Below are positions 8,063-13,715 of a stretch of DNA of 22,622 bases, in pieces. Source of the DNA: DASRPD01 sp035646535 (GTDB lineage: Bacteria > Actinomycetota > Acidimicrobiia > IMCC26256 > JANYLB01); the NCBI GenBank assembly GCA_035646535.1, contig DASRPD010000017.1, positions 1 through 22,622 on the forward strand, given 5' to 3'. Within the stretch, counting starts at the first letter, position 1. Every line of letters starts with the position of its first letter. The notes beneath the pieces were generated by a model. The model was not told the DNA's origin, ran no database searches, and worked only from the letters and a program-made list of their open reading frames with translations. Made by a program: the position numbers and the translations under genes.

Positions 8063-9364
8063 TCAGGCCGACGACGCGGCTGCAGCCCGCGCGCGTGAGC
8101 GCGCCGCCCGGTCGACGAGCGCTCCGGGAAGCACCCAGTTGATCGCGACTGCCGCCAGCAGCACGATGCTCGGTTCGGCCGGAACCCGAAAACGGGTCTG
8201 GCCGTAGGTGACGACGGCCGCCACCGTGACGATCGCCACGGGCACAAGGAGCGGCCACCATTGCAACACGGATCGACGTAGCGTCCAGAGCCCGAGGGCG
8301 GCCAGGACCACGAGCGGGTAATAGGCGACGAGCCCGAGATAGGTCACCCAGCGCTCGCGCCCTTCGCCGATGTTGTACGTCAGCATGTCGGCGGGCCGAT
8401 ACACGCTCCACACGCGTCCCACCCGAGCCAGCGCGACCGGGGGCAGCCGGTCCGCGTGATCTCGGGCGTAGCGCGCCGCTCGGTAGCGGTAATCCGCGCT
8501 GAGGACGGACTGGTCCCCCGGTGGTGGCGGATCCGGAAGGCAGCCAAGGTCGGTGAGGCCCATGGCGTCGCCGGAGTACACCGGTTCGCAGTTCGATCCC
8601 AACAGCGCGATGCCTTCGTTGGTGGAGAGGAACGTGGGCTTCTGAAATCGGCCGAGGTTGAACACGGCCCACGGCCCGATGACCACCGCAGCGGCGACGA
8701 CCGTGACGACGATGGCCTGTACACATTCGGCGCGCTGGCGGTACCAGACGACGATGACGGCCGGTACGGCGAGGCCGACCACGAGCAGGATGAGCTCCGC
8801 GCGCGTGAGTGCGGCCAGGCCGCACACCGCGCCGAGACCGAGCGCGGTCACGATCGTCGGCCTTCGCAGCAGGCGGTAGGTCAAACCCAGTGCCAGCGCG
8901 ACCGTCAATGCCGCCAACGTCTCCGACATGATGAGGGCGTCGTTCACCCACAGGTTCGGGTAGAGCGCGGCGATGCCCGCCGCTATCCAGCCGGTGCGGT
9001 CTCCCGAGATCGCACGGCCCACGTATCCGATGGCGACGACCACGGCCACGCCGAGCATGGCCATCGCGAGCCGCTGCGCGTTGGGGTTCTGGTGCGCCAG
9101 CCACGACACCGGCGCGATCACCATGATCGTGAACGGCGGATGGTCCGCGGCCGGGCCGATTCCGGGCTGGAGCGGGTCGTCGGGATCGAACGGCACGACG
9201 AAGCCCTCGCCGCGCGCGAGGTTGTTGGCGGCCGCGTTGTAGTAGATCTGGTCTCCGACCATCGGCTCGTCCCACTTCTCGCCCACGACGTAGGCGAGAC
9301 GGATTCCCAGTCCAACGAGGGCGATCAACGCCAGCACTCCGGCGAAGCCGCGCCGCGAGCTCAT
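8063..9364 (-). CDS. GT-C type membrane glycosyltransferase (PMT/ArnT-like), second of a tandem pair
   Basis: A 433-residue polytopic protein with roughly ten or more membrane helices. The first outer loop carries VGDQIYYNAAA (Asp38), the acidic residue expected in PMT/ArnT-like (GT39/GT83) enzymes, followed by AADHPPF (Asp74-His75-Pro-Pro), the second loop motif. LYPNLWVNDALIMSE and YGQTRFRVPAEPS are shared almost unchanged with the neighbouring paralogue. Such enzymes move a sugar from a polyprenyl phosphate carrier to an envelope acceptor at the outer face of the membrane; donor and acceptor are unknown. The start ATG 9364 overlaps the stop of the upstream paralogue (ATGA, 4 bases), so the two are translationally coupled. 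The C-terminus is a basic Arg/Ala tail. The gene is convergent with the ACAD at 6964-8058 with only 4 bases between the stops. Confidence 0.8.
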   Translation of the reverse strand: MSSRRGFAGVLALIALVGLGIRLAYVVGEKWDEPMVGDQIYYNAAANNLARGEGFVVPFDPDDPLQPGIGPAADHPPFTIMVIAPVSWLAHQNPNAQRLAMAMLGVAVVVAIGYVGRAISGDRTGWIAAGIAALYPNLWVNDALIMSETLAALTVALALGLTYRLLRRPTIVTALGLGAVCGLAALTRAELILLVVGLAVPAVIVVWYRQRAECVQAIVVTVVAAAVVIGPWAVFNLGRFQKPTFLSTNEGIALLGSNCEPVYSGDAMGLTDLGCLPDPPPPGDQSVLSADYRYRAARYARDHADRLPPVALARVGRVWSVYRPADMLTYNIGEGRERWVTYLGLVAYYPLVVLAALGLWTLRRSVLQWWPLLVPVAIVTVAAVVTYGQTRFRVPAEPSIVLLAAVAINWVLPGALVDRAARSRARAAAASSA

Positions 9365-10680
9365 GTCACCTCCGCCGACACCGGATCGGCGAGCGTTGCC
9401 CGACCAGCCCCTGCGCTACCGACCCGGCCGACCCGGCCGACCCGGCCGACGATCCACACCAGCGCGACGGCTGCGAGGACGACGAGACTCGGCTCCGCCG
9501 GAACGCGAAACCGCGTCTGGCCGAACGCGGGGATCACCCCGAGCGTCACCACGATGGCGGGCACGACGAGTGGCCACACCGACCGCGCGGCTCGGATCAT
9601 CAGGATGACGCCGCCGACGGCGAGGAGGAGCAGTGGGTAGTAGAACCAGAGCCCCAGGGCCGTCACCCACCGAGGGCGGCCTTCCCCCTCGTTGAACCCG
9701 AGCATGTCGAAGGGCCGGAACACCGACCACGTCCGGCCAACCCGGGATGCGAGGACGGCGGGATACCGGCCGAGGTTGTCCGAGATGTAACGGACGGCAT
9801 CGACGCGGTACTCGGCGCTCGCCACGGATTGGTCCACACCCGCGGGCGGGTCGGAAAGACACGTGAGCCCGGTGAGCCCGGTTCCGCCACCGTAGAAGGC
9901 CTCGTCACAGCTCGACCCGGCCAGGGCGATGCCTTCGTTGGTGGAGATCAGGACGGGACGATCGAACCGCACGGTGTTCCACGCGATCCACGGCACGAGG
10001 ACGGCCACGGTGACTCCGACGACGATGCCCGCCGGCCGCCAGCGCTCGATGGCCGGCCGGCTCTGTCGATCGCGCAAGGCGATCGGCAAGACGAACAGCG
10101 GCGCGAGCAGGACCAGCTCGGCGCGGGTCAGCGCAGCAAGCCCGCAGACCGCGCCCAGCGCGACCGCCACGCCGACGGCGCGCGAGCGCGCGAGTCGATA
10201 CGCGAGCAGCACCGCGGTCACGGTGAGCAGGGCGGCCAGGGACTCCGACATGATCAACCCGTCGTTCACCCAGAGGTACGGGTACACCGCGGCGATCGCC
10301 GCGGCCACCCAACCCACCCGGACGCCGCCCACCTCACGACCCAACAACCCGATGACGAACACGGTACCGAGCCCGAACAGGACGGTCGCGTACCGCATGA
10401 AGATCTGATTCCCGGTCCGCTTCACCACTGCGATCGGCGTGAGCACCAGTGCGGTGAGCGGGGGGTGATCGGCCGCCGGGCCCGGAGCCAGATCGGAGAG
10501 CGCCGGCACCTGGAACCACTGACCATCCGCGTTGGCATCCGCCTGGAGCTCGTAATAGAAGGCGTCGTAGAAGCCGTCGTCGTGGCGAGCCACGGTCTGG
10601 ACGAAGACGACGCGCACCACGAGTGCGGCCACGAGGATGCCGCCGAGCACGAACCAGAAACGCCGGTCGGGATGAGTCAC
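9361..10680 (-). CDS. GT-C type membrane glycosyltransferase (PMT/ArnT-like), first of a tandem pair
   Basis: A 439-residue polytopic membrane protein, clearly homologous along its length to the next gene. It shows YDAFYYELQAD (Asp39) in the first outer loop, AADHPPLTALVL (Asp71-His72), YPYLWVNDGLIMSESLAAL, ISTNEGIALAGSSCDEAF and FGQTRFRVPAEPSLVVL. The expected role is transfer of a polyprenyl-linked sugar to an envelope acceptor. The start is GTG 10680, without a visible Shine-Dalgarno sequence; a TAGTCT box 42 bases upstream would give a short leader. Near the C-terminus a 9-base tandem repeat encodes RVGRVGRVG, and the last 30 residues are Gly/Ala/Arg-rich and look unconstrained. The gene lies 64 bases after the lipid-transfer protein gene on the same strand, so it may be partly cotranscribed with the catabolic operon, though the functions look unrelated. 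Confidence 0.8.
   Translation of the reverse strand: MTHPDRRFWFVLGGILVAALVVRVVFVQTVARHDDGFYDAFYYELQADANADGQWFQVPALSDLAPGPAADHPPLTALVLTPIAVVKRTGNQIFMRYATVLFGLGTVFVIGLLGREVGGVRVGWVAAAIAAVYPYLWVNDGLIMSESLAALLTVTAVLLAYRLARSRAVGVAVALGAVCGLAALTRAELVLLAPLFVLPIALRDRQSRPAIERWRPAGIVVGVTVAVLVPWIAWNTVRFDRPVLISTNEGIALAGSSCDEAFYGGGTGLTGLTCLSDPPAGVDQSVASAEYRVDAVRYISDNLGRYPAVLASRVGRTWSVFRPFDMLGFNEGEGRPRWVTALGLWFYYPLLLLAVGGVILMIRAARSVWPLVVPAIVVTLGVIPAFGQTRFRVPAEPSLVVLAAVALVWIVGRVGRVGRVGSAGAGRATLADPVSAEVT
9421..9447. repeat. three tandem copies of the 9-mer GACCCGGCC
   Basis: Three perfect 9-base units lie in the 3' end of the first glycosyltransferase gene and encode repeated Arg-Val-Gly. The period is a multiple of three, so copy-number change would keep the reading frame. 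It looks like slippage expansion in a tail under little constraint. Confidence 0.7.
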
Positions 10681-10721
10681 GTCGGGCGTTGCGTCACCGG
10701 TCGGGGCCCATCAAGTCGACC

Positions 10722-10727
10722 AGACTA
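10722..10727 (-). promoter_or_regulatory. -10 box TAGTCT ahead of the glycosyltransferase pair
   Basis: On the minus strand TAGTCT lies in the 64-base gap between the lipid-transfer gene stop (10745) and the GTG at 10680. It could drive the glycosyltransferase pair separately from the catabolic operon. No good -35 box is seen; part of that zone would lie inside the upstream gene. Confidence 0.3.
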
Positions 10728-10744
10728 GGGCCCGAGGAGCCCGA

Positions 10745-11950
10745 TCAGCGGGTGCGCGTGAGCAGGAGCGAACCCGCGAGCGGGCCACCCCCGGCGGCGG
10801 CCACGCCGACCTCGGGGTTCCCTTCGACCTGCCGGGCCCCGGCTTCCCCCCACAGCTGGACACACGCCTCGTGGAGGAACCCGTAGCCGTGCAGGCGCCC
10901 CGCGGACAGTTGGCCCCCGTGGGTGTTGAGCGGGAGCTCCCCGTCACGGGCGATACGCCGTCCGCCCTCCACGAAGGGGCCGGACTCACCCCTGCCGCAG
11001 AAGCCCATGGCTTCGAGCCAGGCCATCGTGATGAAGCTGAACCCGTCGTACAGCTCGGCCAGATCGACATCGGCGGGTGTGAGATCGGTGCGCTCCCACA
11101 TCTGGGCCGCGGCGTCGCGACAGGCCATCGTCGTGAGATCGTCGAACTGGTCCCAGCTCGGTCGGCCGCGAATCGCGGTGCCGACGGCTTCGACCCGGAT
11201 CGGCGGACGGCGTAGGTCGGGCGTCGTGTCGACGTGGGACACGATCAGCGCAGTCCCGCCGTCGCACGGGACATCGCAGTCGTAGAGTCCGAGCGGCGTG
11301 GAGACGAGCCGCGCCGCGAGGTAGTCGTCGAGGGTCATGGGGTCGGTGTAGATCGCTTTCGGGTTCAGCGCCGCGTTGGCCCGCGCGTTGAGCGCGATCT
11401 GGCCGAGTTGCTCCCGCGTCGTACCGAACTCATGGAAGTGGCGCTGGGCCATGAGCGCGATCCAGTTCGCAGCCGACGGCGCGGCGAATGGCAGGGTCCA
11501 CTCCATGAACCCGCTGGCGCGGAACCCGCCTCCACCTCCGCCACCGGGCATGACGGCCTTTCGACCCTTGCTGCCCTGCGCGCTGCCCTCGTAGACGCTG
11601 CGGAAACACAGCACGTGGGTCGCGAGCCTGGCGGCGACGGCGAGACACGCGTCGATCACCGAGCCGAGCTGGCCGGGAAGCTCGATACCGCCGGTGTACC
11701 AACCGAGCTCGAGCCGGAGCGCGTCCTGCACGTCGACCAGGCCCGCGCCGCTGAACCCGGCGGGCTGGGTCATCGGTCCCGGGTAGGTCGCGATGCCGTC
11801 GATGTCGGCGGTGGTGAGCCCCGCGTCGGTGATCGCGGCGAGACACGCGTCGAGGGTGAGCTCCAGCGGATCGCGGAAGAGCCGTCGACCGACGTCGGAC
11901 TGACCGGCGCCGCTGATGACGGCGCTTCGTTCGATCGTCTCGATGCTCAT
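10745..11950 (-). CDS. thiolase-like lipid-transfer protein, probable Ltp2-type retro-aldolase
   Basis: A 401-residue member of the thiolase superfamily, SCP-x/lipid-transfer branch. It lacks a normal thiolase active site. Instead of HDxF it has LYDGFSF (Tyr301), and instead of GHPxGxSG it has SAGRLHGYGFLHEA (Tyr356). These two tyrosines sit where the Mycobacterium tuberculosis aldolase Ltp2 has its functionally important Tyr294 and Tyr344. Ltp2 cleaves a hydroxyacyl-CoA steroid side chain by retro-aldol reaction and needs a DUF35 partner; here a DUF35 gene lies directly upstream. Residues 136-142 are seven glycines in a row, probably a flexible loop. The ATG 11950 overlaps the DUF35 stop by 4 bases (ATGA), so the partners are translationally coupled, which supports a complex. 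It is the last gene of the MaoC operon. The aldolase role is inferred from motifs and context; the substrate is unknown. Confidence 0.82.
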   Translation of the reverse strand: MSIETIERSAVISGAGQSDVGRRLFRDPLELTLDACLAAITDAGLTTADIDGIATYPGPMTQPAGFSGAGLVDVQDALRLELGWYTGGIELPGQLGSVIDACLAVAARLATHVLCFRSVYEGSAQGSKGRKAVMPGGGGGGGFRASGFMEWTLPFAAPSAANWIALMAQRHFHEFGTTREQLGQIALNARANAALNPKAIYTDPMTLDDYLAARLVSTPLGLYDCDVPCDGGTALIVSHVDTTPDLRRPPIRVEAVGTAIRGRPSWDQFDDLTTMACRDAAAQMWERTDLTPADVDLAELYDGFSFITMAWLEAMGFCGRGESGPFVEGGRRIARDGELPLNTHGGQLSAGRLHGYGFLHEACVQLWGEAGARQVEGNPEVGVAAAGGGPLAGSLLLTRTR

Positions 11951-12363
11951 GACCGCTCCGGTTCGAACAGTGGGATCCACACGTCGTCGTGGTGCTCGAA
12001 GGTGACCTGCATGCCCATGCCGATCTCGATCTCGGCGATCGGACAGTTCACGATGTTGGTCGTGAGTCGCAGACCGGCCTGCTCGGGTATCTCGACGATC
12101 GCGACCACGTAGGGAAGCTCGGGCCCGGGCATCCACGGCTGGTGGTTCACGGTGTAGGTGTGCAGCGTCGCTCGTCCCGACACCACCTCGGCGTGCTGGG
12201 CCTTGGAGTGACACCGCGGGCAGATCGGCACCGGCGGGTGGATGAGGTACGCACAGTCGTCGCACTGCAGGAACCGCAGCTCGCCGTGTTCGCCGCCGGT
12301 CCAGAAGTGCCGGTTCCGGTCGGTGAGCTCGGGGAGGATCCGGAACGGGAGCTCGTCGCTCAT
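11947..12363 (-). CDS. DUF35 OB-fold protein with zinc ribbon (partner of the lipid-transfer protein)
   Basis: A 138-residue protein with the two-part DUF35 layout: an N-terminal rubredoxin-like zinc ribbon (FLQCDDCAYL…ICPRCHS; Cys34, Cys37, Cys48, Cys51) and a C-terminal OB-fold (residues about 60-138, ATLHTYTVNHQPW, PYVVAIVEI). In actinobacteria DUF35 domains bind thiolase-like proteins such as Ltp2 and are needed for their aldolase activity, and the fold can hold the acyl-CoA. The start ATG 12363 gives a family-typical length; the open frame continues upstream but would run through the preceding gene. Its stop overlaps the start of the lipid-transfer gene, so this DUF35, rather than the one at 12744-13154, is the likelier direct partner. 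Confidence 0.87.
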   Translation of the reverse strand: MSDELPFRILPELTDRNRHFWTGGEHGELRFLQCDDCAYLIHPPVPICPRCHSKAQHAEVVSGRATLHTYTVNHQPWMPGPELPYVVAIVEIPEQAGLRLTTNIVNCPIAEIEIGMGMQVTFEHHDDVWIPLFEPERS

Positions 12364-12377
12364 CGGGACACCACCGA

Positions 12378-12725
12378 TCAGTCGGCTTCGGGATCGGGCG
12401 CGGCGTCGAAGCCGGACCGGGCGTGCGGCATGGCCTCGACCGCGGGCGCCACCCCGAACGCGGGGATCGTCAGCACCACCGAGCCGAGCACCTCTTCCCA
12501 CGTGGCGCCGACCTCACGGGCGAGCCCCGCATGACGGACGACGCCGTCGTGGTTGCGCAGCGCGACCACACAGACCAGCCGGATGAGCTCGTGGGTCTTG
12601 CGATCGGGTGCCGGCAGCGAGTCGATCTGACTCATGAAGGCCCGCTCGGCCTCGTGCAGCGCGGGAAAGGTCTCGTGGAGCTGCACTTCGTACGGGAAGC
12701 TCCAGTCGGACGATGAAGAGCTCAT
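12378..12725 (-). CDS. carboxymuconolactone decarboxylase / AhpD-like protein without the CxxC pair
   Basis: A 115-residue, mostly helical protein of the carboxymuconolactone-decarboxylase (CMD) fold. The core is HELIRLVCVVALRNHD followed by GVVRHAGLAREVGATWEEV, with the family pattern of a conserved His (His65), then Ala, Gly and a Thr-x-Glu-Glu turn. In AhpD-type members a CxxC precedes this His and does disulphide chemistry; here those two positions are Asn58 and Gly61. The only Cys is Cys52, so thiol peroxidase activity is unlikely. It sits between two DUF35 genes (gaps of 14 and 18 bases) in a tight operon, so it probably serves the same acyl-CoA route, perhaps as a small hydrolase, isomerase or decarboxylase, but the reaction is not known. 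The start ATG 12725 is the first codon giving the family-like N-terminus; the Ser-rich stretch SSSSS at 2-6 is odd. Confidence 0.78.
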   Translation of the reverse strand: MSSSSSDWSFPYEVQLHETFPALHEAERAFMSQIDSLPAPDRKTHELIRLVCVVALRNHDGVVRHAGLAREVGATWEEVLGSVVLTIPAFGVAPAVEAMPHARSGFDAAPDPEAD

Positions 12726-12743
12726 TCAGTGCGCCCCGCCGCC

Positions 12744-13154
12744 TCAGTCGGCCGCCGGCCGAAACACCGGGATCGTGAACTCGTCGCTCGTGGCCTGAAA
12801 GACGACCTCGAGCGCCAACCCATCTGCGAGCTCGTCGAACGGGCAGTCGATGATGTTGGTCTGCATCCGCGGGCCCTCGGCGAGATCGACGACCGCGGCC
12901 ACGTACGGCACCCGCTCCGGCCACGGCGGGAGATCGTTCTGGTGAACGACCGACCAGGTGTAGAGCGTGGCCCGACCGCTCGCCTCGACCCACTCGACGT
13001 CCTCGCTCCAGCATTTCGGGCAGAACGGCCGGGGATAGAAATGAAACACCTCGCAGGAGCGGCAGCGCCGGATCAGCAGCTTGCCCTCGCGCGTCGCGTC
13101 CCAGAACGGCTGGGTCTCGAGGTCGGGACTCGGCAGATCGAATCGCATGGCCAT
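12744..13154 (-). CDS. second DUF35 OB-fold protein with zinc ribbon
   Basis: A 136-residue protein with the same architecture as the DUF35 protein at 11947-12363. Its zinc ribbon is IRRCRSCEVFHFYPRPFCPKC (Cys31, Cys34, Cys45, Cys48; the FYPRPFCP loop is the classic DUF35 form), and its OB-fold spans about residues 55-136 (ATLYTWSVVHQND, PYVAAVVDL, TSDEFTIPVFRP). Sequence differs clearly from the other copy, so this is an old duplication or two different partners rather than a recent repeat. It lies 8 bases after the MaoC gene and 18 bases before the CMD-like gene. In M. tuberculosis ChsH2, MaoC and DUF35 are fused in one protein; here an adjacent MaoC-DUF35 gene pair may represent the unfused form. 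The start is ATG 13154; ATG 13148, two codons later, is also possible. Confidence 0.87.
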   Translation of the reverse strand: MAMRFDLPSPDLETQPFWDATREGKLLIRRCRSCEVFHFYPRPFCPKCWSEDVEWVEASGRATLYTWSVVHQNDLPPWPERVPYVAAVVDLAEGPRMQTNIIDCPFDELADGLALEVVFQATSDEFTIPVFRPAAD

Positions 13155-13162
13155 CGTGGACC

Positions 13163-13594
13163 CTACGCCCGCTCGGCCAGCGCCGCGACCGCGACCCCGG
13201 TCAGCTTGGCCTCGCCGTCCTGGTTGACGACCTCGCAGTCGAGGTCGACCCGATGCTCGCCGTCGGACTCGTACTGGCGACGCACCGTCACGTGGGTGAC
13301 GAGCTGCTCCCCCGGCCAGGTCTGCTTGGTGAACCGCACCTTGTAGTGACGCAGGTTGCCCACACCGACGTAGTCGGTCAACGCCGTCGCGAGGATGCCC
13401 GCGGTGAACATGCCGTGGCCGAACACGCTCGGCAGGCCCGCCGCGGTCGCCGCCGGCTCGTCGGTGTGCATCGGGTTGAAGTCACCCGACGCCCCGGCGT
13501 AGCGCACGAGGTCTGCTCGGGTCAGCATGTGCACGACCTCGGGGGCCGACGCGCCCGGTACGGCGTCGTCGACGTACAGCTCGTGTCCGGACAT
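13163..13594 (-). CDS. MaoC-like hot-dog enoyl-CoA hydratase
   Basis: A 143-residue single hot-dog domain. The hydratase-2 signature is complete: ASGDFNPMHTDE with Asp38, Asn40 and His43, followed by GLPSVFGHGMFTAGI. The enzyme would add water to the trans-2-enoyl-CoA made by an acyl-CoA dehydrogenase, giving the beta-hydroxyacyl-CoA that the Ltp/DUF35 aldolase could cleave. Unlike the ChsH1/ChsH2 pair of mycobacteria, no second MaoC domain is present here, and since both catalytic residues are kept it may act as a homodimer. It is the first gene of the five-gene minus-strand operon, with the next gene 8 bases downstream. The start is ATG 13594; an AGGAG sits about 13 bases upstream, a longer spacing than usual. 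The promoter region holds the shared palindrome. Confidence 0.87.
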   Translation of the reverse strand: MSGHELYVDDAVPGASAPEVVHMLTRADLVRYAGASGDFNPMHTDEPAATAAGLPSVFGHGMFTAGILATALTDYVGVGNLRHYKVRFTKQTWPGEQLVTHVTVRRQYESDGEHRVDLDCEVVNQDGEAKLTGVAVAALAERA

Positions 13595-13656
13595 GTCAGC
13601 TCGTTCCGCTCCTGTTGACGGTCTCGCGCCGCGGGATTCGTCGGCGGGAGGACCGA

Positions 13657-13686
13657 GTGCTACCGCTTCCCTGACGCTCGTGTCAA
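13657..13686 (-). promoter_or_regulatory. promoter of the MaoC-DUF35-Ltp operon (TTGACA, 18 bp, TAGCAC)
   Basis: On the minus strand a consensus -35 TTGACA (13686-13681) is followed after 18 bp by TAGCAC (13662-13657), a weak -10 lacking the final T. The -35 is part of the palindrome at 13672-13685. Transcription would start near 13650, leaving a leader that contains AGGAG. Confidence 0.45.
13672..13685. promoter_or_regulatory. operator-like palindrome TGACGCTCGTGTCA between the MaoC operon and the CoA ligase
   Basis: TGAC-N6-GTCA with an imperfect centre (10 of 14 positions symmetric), read on the minus strand as TTGACACGAGCGTCAGG. It matches the sites at 138-151 and 6872-6889; the joint consensus is YTGACRCGMGYGTCAG. 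It covers the -35 of the MaoC operon and lies where the -35 of the ligase promoter should be, so one bound protein could shut both. Confidence 0.55.
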
Positions 13687-13703
13687 CTATGTGCGAACAC
13701 CGC

Positions 13704-13709
13704 TAGCCT
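13704..13709 (+). promoter_or_regulatory. -10 box TAGCCT for the CoA ligase (leaderless type)
   Basis: TAGCCT ends 6 nt before the GTG at 13716, the spacing expected when transcription starts on the first base of the start codon. No Shine-Dalgarno sequence is present, which agrees. Confidence 0.55.
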
Positions 13710-13715
13710 GCGGTC

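Noticed and set aside
8456..9640. A 394-codon plus-strand open frame through the glycosyltransferase pair.
   Set aside because: The minus strand encodes two recognisable membrane proteins here; the plus frame is Arg/His/Asp-rich noise with no start signal.
11510..11545. Seven consecutive glycine codons in the lipid-transfer protein, considered as a frameshift or assembly error.
   Set aside because: The frame continues with normal family sequence on both sides, so it is better explained as a flexible loop.
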